Shown here piece by piece: positions 35,571 through 53,704 of a stretch of DNA of 64,000 bases; positions within the stretch are counted from its first letter, which is position 1; each line of letters opens with the position of its first letter. Source of the DNA: Crambe crambe (lineage: Eukaryota > Porifera > Demospongiae > Poecilosclerida > Crambeidae); assembly GCA_963924555.1 (NCBI GenBank), contig OZ004592.1, forward strand, positions 372,001-436,000. The letters are read 5' to 3'. The notes beneath the pieces were generated by a model. That model saw only the letters and a program-made list of their open reading frames with translations. It was not told the origin of the DNA and searched no databases. Both the position numbers and the translations under genes were made by a program.

Positions 35571-36129
35571 TTCTACCGTACCATGATGGTGGAGGCTAGG
35601 TCAGTTCCAGATCATCCATGAATTAGCCTCTTCTCTAGGATTCAAGCTAAAGTTGCAGCAAGAAGAAAGCATCACTTTGCAAGAGGGAATGATGTGTTTG
35701 TCCACAAGGTTTGGTAAATCTCTGTGCTACACCAGACCTTGCTTCCACTAGGGGATGAATTTAATGTACCAGCCAGCAGCACACAGACTGTCCATTAGAG
35801 AACATCTCCCACTGAAAGCTCCCATTCTCCAGCTTGAATCTCTATTGTGTGTTTCTAGTTATCTATAGCAGTCTTGAAGGTCGGACAGTATCAGTGCTCT
35901 CAATGTAGTCTCGCGAGCCAGCCCACTTATTTTCCCCCAAAATATAAGCTTTCATGTAATAAAGTTGTTGATCAACAAAAATTTACCGTGCACAAAAATT
36001 AATAGTATCAAAGCTAATTATAAATAAGAAGCACAAATTTAATATTTTGAAAGGGAAATTTTACAGTAGCATGAAACACATCACAGTGAGATGATCAGAA
36101 ATCTGAACACAAAGGCATCGTTTAACTCA
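35571..36129. other. Gap between pseudogene and intact 7-TM gene
   Basis: About 560 bp, no gene seen. Includes the 3' end of the intact gene and sequence between tandem copies. Confidence 0.5.
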
Positions 36130-37727
36130 TCAGTTAATTAATGGTGTCCTTTCATTAGGACCAGATGATTCAGTGGAACCAGTTGTTTCAGTAGGACCAG
36201 TTGTTTCATTGTCAGCTATGGGACGATATTCTGTGGGTCTTTTCAACTCTTGCAGTATCTCTTTAAGGATGTCTTTCTTTGTTTTATGTTCGTCTTTGTA
36301 GTCATAAAATAGCAGATCTCGCCTGTACCACGACCCAAAGAGTAGAATCAGACCTGGTACAAGTGTTAGTATGGCTTGTAATTGGTCAGTGCTGCTAGTT
36401 TGCTTGAAGATAAGGTCAGCAAGTACACGCAGCAATAATATTAGAATTATCAAAAGATAAAGTACTCCCACAGGCATGCACACAACTGTCGTCTTTTTCA
36501 AAGAATCTTTAAGTCCGTCCAAATTTTTGTTATAAAAATTTCGATGGTATATAGCTTGTTCTTCCTCTTCTATGGTATATTTCCCCCAGCACATGTAACA
36601 GGATCTTTCAAGGTAAAATACTAGCAAGGCTACCAGCGAGTTGATGTAAGTAAAAGCAGTGATGATGAAGGGAAGTCGAGTGAGTGTCCGAATCGGGTAT
36701 AAGTAGTACACCAAGATAATATTCGGGGCAATATATATGATAATTCCAAAGAGAATGCTAAGTCCAGAAACTGATAGTGCTAGGAACAAAAAAGACCAGA
36801 CTCTTTTGCATTTTCCTGTGCAACATTGTGCTGGTGTATGAGTTTCACCATGGAAGTGGCACCCAGACCGACGTAAAAAACACAATAATATTACAAACCC
36901 GAACACAGCATAAACAGGCATCATTATGGCATAGTAGTTTACACTACTATACCTATTGGTGCAGACTAAATAAAGTCCGAATGATAAAATAATTAGTTGA
37001 GAGCCCCAATAATGGAAGTATATCTTTGGTTTGTATTTTGGTGTGGATTTTATTGCATTTAATAAGGATACATGAGCACAAGGAAGAAAGTACACTGAGA
37101 GGACCACAGGTAGCCCTGCCAACGATACTATGATTATTATCATTTCAGTAGTAATGCTAGCTAGAAGTTGATCTCCCAAGTAAGCATATGAGTCAGCAGA
37201 ATAGTTAGCATAAGACGGCATCTATAGAATGAATACAATAAAATTCATCAATGATTCAAACTAACCACTCTCACCTGTTGTGTCAACTTTATTAGAGAGT
37301 CATTGATGTATTTGTATTGATCTTCATATGAACTTGTTTTGATATCCAGGTAAATGTCTGAGTCAATGTCACATGCTCCTGCCCACTCGAAACCAAATAT
37401 GCTCAAATTTTGAACTGCAAAATAATATAAAAATCTCCCAGACAAGGAAGAAGCATCGAAATTTGTCCAAATGATTCCTGTGTTGTTGCAGTTGCCCTGG
37501 TCATTGTACAAGCAGTAGATGAACGAGATACAGATTTTAACTTGTCCTGGTTTCACTTTAAATGCCGTCTTGATGTTCTCCAGATTACTGGTGTCATTTA
37601 GTAAACCTTCTTTCAGAGTCTTGTATACTTCTTGATCGTCATGACTATTAGATCTTTGTGACTCTAATTCTCTGACTGGTGCTGTGCTCACTCCCACAAT
37701 CAGTAACACTAACAATATCAGTATCAT
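36130..37727 (-). CDS. Predicted ~7-TM protein, family unknown, dileucine tail
   Basis: I do not recognise the family. Two exons (37727-37275 and 37221-36130) join in phase to 514 residues. A signal peptide (MILILLVLLIVGVSTA) is followed by an extracellular or lumenal domain of about 140 residues with four cysteines and several N-glycosylation sequons (NDTS, NNTG, NLSI, NDSL). About seven hydrophobic segments then follow. The first includes TTEMIIIIVSLAGLPVVLSV and the last LQAILTLVPGLILLFGSW. A Cys-rich loop (CCTGKCKRV) lies between TM3 and TM4, and RTLTRLPFI precedes TM5. The cytosolic tail is Thr/Glu-rich and ends with ERTPLIN, which fits the [D/E]xxxL[L/I] acidic dileucine sorting signal of endolysosomal proteins. 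A decayed copy lies about 560 bp downstream. Confidence 0.8.
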
Positions 37728-38587
37728 CAGTGGCCCTTTTTTCAGAGTTCATTCGCGTGCGTTGACTTGTAAATTATAAATTGCGTTATCTATTCACTCC
37801 TTGTGCTGATGTTTAGTAGTTTTTTTTTAACCTGGCCAACTAGTATAAGGCTCTTCTTATGGCAGTAACATTCTTGTTTACAATTAACTTAAACCAGCAA
37901 TCGCCTGCTCCGCACGTGATTTAATTGATGGGCGTGGCCTCCGGTCAAAATTTTTGCGCGCGCGCAGAATCTGTAGTTTTGTGAACCAGACCCTACATGC
38001 AAAAAAGTGGATGGAGTGTGGCTGAATTTGAGTTTTTAAAAATGCAAGAGATTATGAATTTGAGATGATTAACTGTGACCAACTCGTGATTACCAAGTAG
38101 AAATTCATTACCATTCAAAATAACATCTAGCTATGTAGTGGCAATAGCAATTAAGGGATGATGAATTTTGATTGGAGATTTTACTCGATAATTTGAGCTC
38201 ATGCTTATTCAAATTTCAGGCCTCCATGTACCTATGCACAGAGATGGGTAATTGGTACATTGCCATTCTTTGGCTATTCTGTATGATGCATGTGGATGTG
38301 TGTATAGCTGGTCACAGGATGTTCATAATGGGAGGGCACTGGCTTGCAAGACTACCATTTATGAAGCACACACTTGTGACCAGTTACAGACACCCCCTAA
38401 ATGCATAGCCCACATATTTGCCATGCTGACATGCTATGTACTAACAAAGGAACATTTTTTCCACAAGTATCATAAAATCATAAGAGTCTTTCAAAAATGA
38501 ACCAAGATGAGGGGTGTGGTCACTCATGCCCTGCAGAATTATGGAAGTGGGAGGGGTAATGGGTGTAGTTATTGGAACTAGGCACAC
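37728..38587. other. Gap between 7-TM gene and RPN2 3' end
   Basis: About 860 bp. A short alternating GC stretch (GCGCGCGCGC near 37956-37966) lies near the likely promoter of the 7-TM gene. Small frames at 38172-38500 are not supported by splice sites or family resemblance. No RNA gene seen. Confidence 0.55.
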
Positions 38588-41500
38588 TCACTGCCTGGCC
38601 TTGGCAATGTTCCTGAGCATTCTGTTACCAGTGAGGAAAGTGAAGAGCCCAATGGCGGCTAGATACTTCAGTGTACTAAACATGTTCTGCAGAGGAAGGG
38701 ATAGAGGTCACAAGGAAGAGAAAGGAGAACTCCATTCTCCTTACCAGTTGTGCCCAGAAGCAATAGTACAGACAAAGAATGGCTGCATGCATGCAAGAGG
38801 GACAAGGAAAATGATATCATATGACATCATAGGTTTGTTGGACGCACCTCCTAAGCCTATGTGGAAGAAGAGACTCCAGATGCCTCCATTCATGATGTTG
38901 GAGAAGTTTGCTCCCATTATCAGCCACTGCAAGAGGGAGGGGAGAGGAGGGTAAGGGGGATCTGGGAAAGGAGGGGAGAGGAGGGCAAGTGGAACCCGGG
39001 AGAGGAGAGGAGGGTAAGGGGAACCCGGGAAGGGGAGGGGGCAATATGGACTTACAACTATAAATAATAGAACTAAGGGGACGATGACTAAGACAGTGAA
39101 AGTAGATGAGACGACTAATGGAGGTCTCTTGTCTGGCACTCTGAATAAATGCTAGAGAAAACAGAACAGTAGTAAAATATGTCATGGGTAGCACTCACAT
39201 GCTCACCTCTATCAGTGGCTTTGGCTTGTATGTCAAATCCACTTCTTTCTTAGCTGGTGTTCCAGGGAACTTCAGCTCAATCGATGCCTGAGCAGATGTA
39301 AATCATTGACAGTACTTTCTATTTAAGAGAAGACTACTTGTTACCTATAGTGATTGACTCACCACATTCCATGAAAAAGGGTTTGCAAGAGCAAAATCTC
39401 CCACCACAAGACTCTAGAGAGAGGAGCAGAGAGATACCTGGAGTCTAAAAAAATCCGCTGCCATGTTTCAATCTGTTCATACCATAGAATAAGTTCCTGA
39501 GAGGTGCCCAAAATCCTTGGCAACCTCGGCAACATCCATTTCAAAGGAATACTCCTTCTTATCATTAGATGTAGCCACAAAGAATATCTCTTGCATACCC
39601 AATGTCAGTCGTACAAATGCCTAATTTTTTTTTTGAATTGTGCTCAATAGCATCAGTAATCTAGTCAGTATACTAACCTGGTGGACAGTGATGGACGTCG
39701 AGGTATCTTTGTTATTGAGGATAAAGGACATAGTAATCTTGGAGTGTTGGTCGGCTTGCAGAGATTCTTTGCTGGTGTTAGGATACTCTAGGCTACACAC
39801 ATACAAAAGAGAAAGTACCACAGGGTCAAGTGATTCCAATTATTGCACACCTGATTGATTTGGTAGTGACACCATGGTCTTTGTCCATCAGAGAGAGCTG
39901 ACCAGAGGCCACTATTATTTGGTAACTTACGGTCACTGGCAGCTGGAGACGTGAAAGAATGCTTCTATCACATTTTAGTAACTAACTTCACACCACTTAC
40001 TTCAACAGTTGCTAATTTCACAAAAGGTGAAGCTGTCTTGGAATCAGTGCTGGAATCAATAAAATATAGACAGTGGGGATATGACACATGATGGCGACAT
40101 ACCTGAGTGTCACCTTGTACACTCCTGGACCAGTAGTGTCTTTGTACATGGAGTAAGAGAAGGTTATCCTAGAAAGCCAAAACTCTGAAAAATCACAACC
40201 ATCTTCTCTGTTGGATAACAACTCACTTATCCTTCCCTGGAGTCATGGTCTTGGTACGAGGGTTGATATCACCATTTGGATCTTCAAGAGACTTGACCTT
40301 GACACCAAACCCCTCGACCACACCCCCCATCAGAGTGGTCATCCTTATGGAGAAGTCCTGGTTGGAACTACTGATGGGGCGTGTACTCACCAGATTGAGT
40401 CCAATTGGCACCACATACTAGTTCAATACACAAAGTAGTGGGAGTGGTCTCACATGTAGACTTCTCTCACCTGATTTGTGGAAAGAGTCCTAGCAGCTGT
40501 CAAAAGGTACACTGCATCTGCTAAAGAAGATGTGTACTTGCTGGTTACCAAAAAGTTGGCAAACTTAGTAGCTTGGGCCTGGAGCAAGGGGAAGACTGTC
40601 ATGTGACAATCACATGATTATTGTATTACAAACACACCTCTGTAATGACCGGTTTTGACTTGACACGATCAGCAAGAGCAAAGATCCCATTGATCACATT
40701 CGAAGTAACTTTAAGACTCCCATCAAACTACAAATACACAATTGCCATGGTGATGAACTTTGGACTCTCCCTCCCTCCCTTATTGTGCTCACATAGAGAG
40801 TAGATGGCGTTTCATCTGCCTGAGCTACAATGTCCTCAATGTGGTCAAACAGGACTGACAAGTCTGCATCAGGGATGCCCGAGGCAGCAAGGAAAGCGTA
40901 CGCATAGCTCTGAGGTGTGTCCTCGCTCTCCACTGCCTCAACCAGAGCAGTCGGCACTGTGTCTTTATCAACTACAAGAAAATGCCACCAACATGAGCAA
41001 TTTTGAATAGCATATCATAATCTCACTTACTTGACATCCCTAAATTTGCCATGGAGGTGAGTGCGTAGTAGTAAGTCTTGGTGTCTACGGTTTCTTTCAA
41101 AGACTCGCTCACTATCTTCTTCACCTCACTGCTGGCAGAATACTAGCATGGAAACAGACAGTGTATACTTCATCCCACTGTTGTGGACAGCACATATACA
41201 GTACCTTGCAGTTGCGAAACATGGTTGCTACGGATGAGATGTAGAAGACGTCCTCCAGAGTGGTGGGTTTTTTTGTTGTGGCAAAAGCACAGGCATTGGA
41301 CTCAAGCTAAATCCACAAGCAGGTCATAATACTTGATTCCAAATAATGCCAACCATAATAAAAATCTGCACCTTCTTATTGGAAATGTTGCTTCCCAGGG
41401 CCCAGACTCCCTGTGCCACTAAGTATGCATCTTTTAAGGTTGTGTAAGGCTGGGCTTTGACGAGGACTTCCTCAAGACGAGATTGGTCGTGCAACAGGAT

Positions 41501-41762
41501 CACATCCACCAGTGAGCCCACACCATCATCTGACTCAGCAGTCTGTGAGAATGGGAGAGCTGCAACCAGCAGTAGCACAACCCCTACTGGACAATAATTT
41601 AATGTGCATTAATATGAGGGTGTGCCAGCTTTAGGGTGGCGCTTGTGCTGCTAATCACGTACACCCTACACTAATGGACTCTTCCGGGCTACCCAGGATT
41701 ATTTCTTATACCTATAAGAGCCTTAAAGACTGACCTATAACCAATGCAGCCCTTCCTTCCAT
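38588..41762 (-). CDS. RPN2: Ribophorin II, oligosaccharyltransferase subunit 2
   Basis: ER membrane subunit of the N-glycosylation complex (Swp1 homologue). The short first exon (ATG at 41762) and the next give a signal peptide: MEGRAALVIVGVVLLLVAAL. Lumenal helical repeats follow (LKDAYLVAQGVWALGSNIS, TPQSYAYAFLAASGIPDADL, HIEDIVAQADETPSTLY), then several beta-rich exons. The C-terminal part reads HLFRVPDKRPPLVVSSTFTV and continues through hydrophobic helices (WLIMGANFSNIM and NMFSTLKYLAAIGLFTFLTG), ending AKARQ. The KRPP..VS.TFT motif before the first membrane helix is diagnostic of this family. The gene is divided into many small exons. It is head-to-head with UPF3 (263 bp between starts). 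Confidence 0.93.
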
Positions 41763-42025
41763 ACTCCAGCTATTTTATCCACGGAATTCGCAACATGTGG
41801 CAGTGGCACGTGACTGTCATGTGATTAAGCATTCAATTGAAAAATGAAATGTCAAAATGGGTGTTTTTACCTAAGCTAACTCAAATTATTCTCCTAGCCA
41901 TAAGATGAAAAGCGTTATGCAGCTGTAGGTAAGTTATAAATTGAACTATCCCTTCCTATTTAGCTTGCCAGCAACTCCTGTTTCTTTAGTGTCTGTATCT
42001 ACTACTGTATCCGTCTTTATAGACC

Positions 42026-43306
42026 ATGGCTGCCACAGATAATGTGCCTATAAAGATCTCAAAGAGAGTGGAGAAAGAACTTCACCAAACAAAAGTGGTT
42101 ATTAGACGGCTTCCTCCAGATTTTACTGAAGAAAAGCTGTTAGGAGCACTTGTGGACCTTCCACCGTACAACTACTTCTATTTTGCTTTGGGTGACTCTA
42201 GTGTGGGTGATCTTGCCTGCTCTAGAGCTTATTTTTCACTCACTGATGAGGCTTCTGTTCTTCCCTTTAGAGATAAGTATGACGGCTTAATCTTGGAGTC
42301 GGAAAAGGGTCTGAAATACAGAGCAGTGGTGGAGTTTGCCCCATACCAAGCTATACCCAAGAAAGTAAAGAAAAAAGCAGATGCTAGAATAGCTACGATT
42401 GAGCAGGATGCAGACTACCAAGCCTTCCTACAGAGTTTGGAGGTGAAACATGAACCCCCGAGCATGGCAGAATTGGCTACATACATTGATACCCTTGGAA
42501 TGAACAAAGTTTCTGAAGTTCAAAAAACTCCTCTAATTGAGTATCTGGTGGAGAATCACAAAAGAAGTGGACGATCAGGGAAACGACTGAAGCCAGAGTC
42601 CAAGAAGAAGCGTAGTAAGGAAGCATCTTCCAAGGGGAGCAAGGATTCTCGCTATAGAGAAGACGAGGGATCAAAGGGAAGTAGGAAGGATTCTGGAGAG
42701 AGTAAAGAACGAATAGTGAAGAAGAGAGAGAAGGAAGATCCCATCAATTGTGGCACAGCAATTTCTCCTTCTTTGAGTTTCGTGGAGGACAGAACTGACA
42801 GTTTCGACAAAGAGGGAGGGAATACATTTCAGGAGAGGCGAGGAAGGAATCGTCACGAAGAGTCTGTTGAGGGGAAGGAAGATGGAGATAAGAAATCATC
42901 AAAAGATCGAACTAAAAATAAAGACAGACCTGACCAGGCTATCTATTCTCCTCGTGGAAAGTCACACGACTATGACAGAGAAAAGTCACATGACTATGAC
43001 AAAGGAAAATCACGTGACTATGATAAAGGTAGAGGTTATAAAGAGTCTGGAAGAAGTAGAGATAAAGATGGATATCGGCAATCCTCGAAGTCCAATGAGA
43101 AGATGTCAGATGGCAGGTATAGTCGAAGAGAGTATGATGGAGATGATAAGCCTCGACGTGGACGAGGAGGTTGGGATGACCATGGAGGAAGTGGGAAGGA
43201 GAGACGAAAAGAGGGAAGACGAGGGGAAGGTGGTGGGTACAGGGGGAAGAATAAGGAGTCTGTTAATGATAGGGGCAAGTCCCAGAGTTATGGTTCAAGT
43301 TATTGA
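42026..43306 (+). CDS. UPF3: Nonsense-mediated decay factor UPF3
   Basis: Adaptor linking the exon-junction complex to UPF2/UPF1. The whole 426-residue coding region is one uninterrupted exon. The N-terminal RRM-like UPF3 domain (residues about 15-140) is clear: KVVIRRLPPDFTEEKLLGAL, FYFALGDSS, SRAYFSLTDE and YRAVVEFAPYQAIPKK, followed by DADYQAFLQSLE. A long Lys/Arg/Ser/Glu-rich region leads to NKDRPDQAIYSPRG, which resembles the exon-junction-binding motif of UPF3B. The tail has repeats of the type SHDYDREK / SHDYDKGK and an Arg/Gly-rich end. A single-exon CDS is unusual among the intron-rich neighbours. An intron in the leader cannot be excluded. Confidence 0.95.
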   Translation: MAATDNVPIKISKRVEKELHQTKVVIRRLPPDFTEEKLLGALVDLPPYNYFYFALGDSSVGDLACSRAYFSLTDEASVLPFRDKYDGLILESEKGLKYRAVVEFAPYQAIPKKVKKKADARIATIEQDADYQAFLQSLEVKHEPPSMAELATYIDTLGMNKVSEVQKTPLIEYLVENHKRSGRSGKRLKPESKKKRSKEASSKGSKDSRYREDEGSKGSRKDSGESKERIVKKREKEDPINCGTAISPSLSFVEDRTDSFDKEGGNTFQERRGRNRHEESVEGKEDGDKKSSKDRTKNKDRPDQAIYSPRGKSHDYDREKSHDYDKGKSRDYDKGRGYKESGRSRDKDGYRQSSKSNEKMSDGRYSRREYDGDDKPRRGRGGWDDHGGSGKERRKEGRRGEGGGYRGKNKESVNDRGKSQSYGSSY

Positions 43307-43557
43307 GAAGCAGAAGGGATGGATGGATGTTTGGTTGAAGGAATGGTGCAGTGGAGAATGAAGTAGGAAACTGGAGTCGTTGAAGAACCAGAGAGAGCGT
43401 ACAAAATTAACTGCCATGTTTGAGAACATTAGAAGATTACATCACATGCTGCATGTATTTAGTACTTAGTTATAATTATTTCTAATGTGAAGATAATAAA
43501 TAATTATTTCTAACAAACTATCCAGTCCACAATAGATTGGCTAACTCATTTTCAAGT

Positions 43558-44934
<1,377 letters not shown>

Positions 44935-45038
44935 TCTTCCACACAGCTAGCTACGTACGTACGTCTAGCTAATTATAAAGCTAATTGAGTGATGACCCTT
45001 TACCTAATAAGACAACATTGGCATCAACATCAGTGATA
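44935..45038. promoter_or_regulatory. Short divergent promoter region AK2/GGT
   Basis: About 104 bp between the two opposing start codons, containing a TACGTACGTACGTC string (44951-44964). Inferred from gene arrangement. Confidence 0.4.
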
Positions 45039-47880
<2,842 letters not shown>

Positions 47881-48099
47881 GTCTGCACTAGTAACTGACA
47901 AAATAACCTGTCTAATTGCTATTTATGTGGTTCTCTTTTGTATTAGTATTTTATGGTTATAATTTATGATGAAGTAGAAACAGTAGTCACACACATGAAT
48001 GAGGAATAACTCTATATAAAGCACATGTATAAGAGCTAGCAGTACAGAGGAGCAGTATAGAGGAGCAGTACTAGAGAATAAGTTCCTATTGCAAGTGTC

Positions 48100-49974
48100 T
48101 AGAGTTCATCCTTTGAGCCTGCATCCATGTCAAAATCAGACAAGTCTATGTCTTCCTCAACAGGCAGCTGCATAAAGATAGAACACCAGCTGTAAGTTCG
48201 GGACCATGTGATTCTGGTACACCCTCTAGCTACATTATATCACTTCTCACTGTCACGATTCCCTCACCTCCCCATCCTTCCCATCCCAGGGTTCTGTAGA
48301 CTTGACAGGGGGAAGAGTCTCCCCCCTCATTTTAGTCGTCCTGCCACGCCCTCCTGCCACATCTCTGATGTATTCTGTGATCCCATCATTACTGAAAGCT
48401 CCACGCAGTACTGAGTACATCTTACGTCGCATGTTCACACCCACTAGAGCCTGAGGAACACAAGTTGAAGCTCTAATTCCATGCTGGTGAGATTCATAGT
48501 TTCATACCGGATATCCAAATCCTCCCACGTCTAAGCTCTGTTCCAGTTCCAGGTTCTGACCTCCTTCAATCCACACCCAACTTCAAGACAAAATAACAAC
48601 AGCTAAGCATCTGTTAGTGTCCTTTTGGACTCCTAAACTCACCCAAATGGTCGCTGCTTGTAGCGTTCAGCTACTTCAAGAAGAGTTTGCAAGTGGGCGT
48701 TGCGTCCAGCGGCCATACTGTCAAGAATGTGTGAGAGGAAAGCTATCATACATATTTGTCTCTCCAGGCACACATCCATCACATCTTGTCCAGTCAACTG
48801 TAGATAAACAACTCACAATAAGGGACTAGGTAGTCGGCACTCTCTCCAAGCTCTCACCTGATGTATCTCTGGAGGAGGGAGGTTGACAGTATACTTGTCA
48901 GATGCCCATTGGACGATCTCCCCTGCACTTCTTCCCCCCGTGTACTCCTCTGCACTGTCTAACCCCTTCTTGCCACCTGGGAAGTACTTGATGGTGGGGA
49001 AACCTTGGACCCCGTATCGACTGGACGTGACCTGGTGCACTGTGGCATCCAGTGCTCCCAGTTTGAACTTTCCTTTGAGGTCTGTGGCCGCTCTGGTCCA
49101 CTCAGGAGCCAGTCTCTTACAATGGCCACACCTACACAAGTCATAAAGGAACATAACAGTGTGACTCCTACAATCCCTCCCTCCTCCCTCTCCCACCTTC
49201 CATAGCCCCATTCCCTTCATAATTCCTTACACACATCACCCTTAACAAATGAAACTATTATGACCATCCATTCCCCTAAGTCTTACCAAGGTGCATAAAA
49301 CTCCACCAGCCAATAGTCTTCACTGCTTATCACCAACTCCTCAAAGTTTTTATCAGTCAACTCAATTACGTCTTTTGAGCTTCCACCTTCACTTCCTCCT
49401 CCACTGGATCGGCTCCCTCCAGATCCCCCGGCCTTCTTCCCACTCAACCGGTCCTTGACTACTTGTTGTGCTGTTGCTAGGGCCTCCTTCACAATGGCAT
49501 CAGCAGTTCTTCCTCCTTCAGAAAAAAAGAGGGGGAAATCAACCCCATATTGGGGCTATTGCTTGACTGACTGACCTCTGTAGTCCGATGGGGAGTTCTT
49601 ATTGGTCCCAAAGACCTTGAGAGTCGGGAAGCCCTGGACACCATATCTTCCCCCTAGACTTTTATGTTCATCTGCATTGACTGCCCCCAATCTGACGATG
49701 CCCTTCAGTGCTGTTGCAGCTTTTTTGTACTCCGGAACAAGTGCTTGACAGTGACCACACCTACACAGTGATGTCACATGACTATAAATGGAATTGTGGG
49801 CGGAGTTTATACTCGCCATGGTGCATAGAATTCCACAATCCATACAAAATGGCTGTCGATGACCATTTTTTGGAAGTTGTCAGGTGTGAGATCATAAACA
49901 TCGTCTGATGGACTGTAAAGACCATGGCAGCCCAGTATGAGCATGCTCAGTAGAAGTCCACTGGTATAAATCAT
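48100..49974 (-). CDS. PDIA6: Protein disulfide isomerase A6 (P5)
   Basis: ER oxidoreductase. The start at 49974 gives a signal peptide ([18 protein letters not shown]). Thioredoxin domain 1 has [16 protein letters not shown] and [14 protein letters not shown] Gly/Ser-rich linker leads to domain 2 ([38 protein letters not shown]). A C-terminal thioredoxin-like domain without CxxC follows ([20 protein letters not shown]), then an acidic tail ending GSKDEL, the ER retrieval signal. Both CGHC motifs are interrupted by a phase-2 intron inside the preceding Trp codon. The first of these introns begins GC (GCGAGT) and the second GT. The gene is head-to-head with the mitochondrial MetRS gene (221 bp). 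Confidence 0.95.
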
Positions 49975-50195
49975 GGCTAAAAAATTTAAAATTAAATTTA
50001 GTAATTTAATATTATTACACAGCTAACTTACTTTGCTATCCTTAAAAGTTATAAGTTGAATAACTGCCCTAGCTATATCTTGCAGCTACTATCTTGCATG
50101 CAACAGCTGGAGAATTCTGATTGGCTATCTGCAGTCACATGACAAGTTTTCTAAATGTAGCGCACCAACCCACGAACCCACGTGGCACGATTTGG

Positions 50196-52659
<2,464 letters not shown>

Positions 52660-52713
52660 TGTCATATTATTGCAAGAGAATGTGATGTGGTGCAAGGATA
52701 AAATTTGCAATTG

Positions 52714-53313
52714 CTACTTATCACTTTCTAAATCTATGCCATACTTTGTTTTCAAAATCTCAATTTGTTCCTTCTTGAGATCTTTGTTCATTTTCTTGAA
52801 TGCCTATAAAAACAGTTTGTTGGATGTTTTGGCCTAACCATACCTGGTAATACCCACCTTATGGGGCTGGTAGTACAGTACCACTAGATATCTGTTGCAC
52901 ACGTTGAACCCAGAGAGGTGCTCACAGGCATTCTTGGCATCAAAGATGTCTTCATACACCACAAAGGCAGTCCCCTTAGTGTTGGCAGCATTGCCTCTGG
53001 ATAGGATTTTGGGAAAGGTCAAAGTACAAAATGCTTCTTCCCTTGTGAAACTCACAATCTGATCTGTCTAATAGCTCCAAACTTTCCAAAAATGTCGTAC
53101 ATCTCCTCTGCAGTGATCTCGAAAGGTAAATTCCTGGGTATGATAAGGAATGATATGAAGATAAGACTAATTATAGCACTTCACTCACCTGACATAGAGA
53201 ATTCTATTCACTTCTGGAGGGAGACGAACCTATGTGAACGGATAAAATACCTTGACTACTCACAGCTTCAAAATACAACTTACATTTGCCCTTCTTGCTG
53301 CTGCCAAAGCCAT
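52714..53313 (-). CDS. SF3B6: Splicing factor 3B subunit 6 (p14)
   Basis: RRM protein of the U2 snRNP SF3b complex that contacts the branch-point region and SF3B1. Start at 53313 ([10 protein letters not shown]), then [38 protein letters not shown] (RNP2/RNP1 region), [20 protein letters not shown] and [20 protein letters not shown], ending near SDK. It is nearly the standard length of about 125 residues and is very strongly conserved. Small exons keep phase. Tail-to-tail with MARS2 and head-to-head with the TPD52-like gene. Confidence 0.96.
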
Positions 53314-53704
53314 CTTTTTCTTCCACGTTCAGATTACGTAAAAAGATGACGTCATTTTAATCATGTGACCACATTTTGCATTTTTATCTAGGTGCATATA
53401 CAAAGAGTTTGTACTGAAGTTTACACTAACAGAGCCATCTGCTGCACGAGTGACCGAGTGTAATTAAGCAGACAGTTGTGTAGCAATTCCTACAGCCCTA
53501 GCAGTAAAGACGAGAACACCGAAGTAGAGAGAAAACTGCAGCTGAGGATTGAAGAAATCTTGTGAGGTAAAAAGTAATGTGCTGTAGCAAACTAACAGCA
53601 AGTAATGGTGAATCATGCATTGTAGATCTATCTATGCTGTGGAGAAGTTGGTTAATCTTAATTTTCCTATTGAAATTTATCCAGCCCTGAATTTTTAGAA
53701 GCTA

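Noticed and set aside
38172-38500. Plus-strand frames of 78-82 codons between the 7-TM gene and RPN2
   Set aside because: No family resemblance and no clear splice sites; located where 3' untranslated and intergenic sequence is expected.
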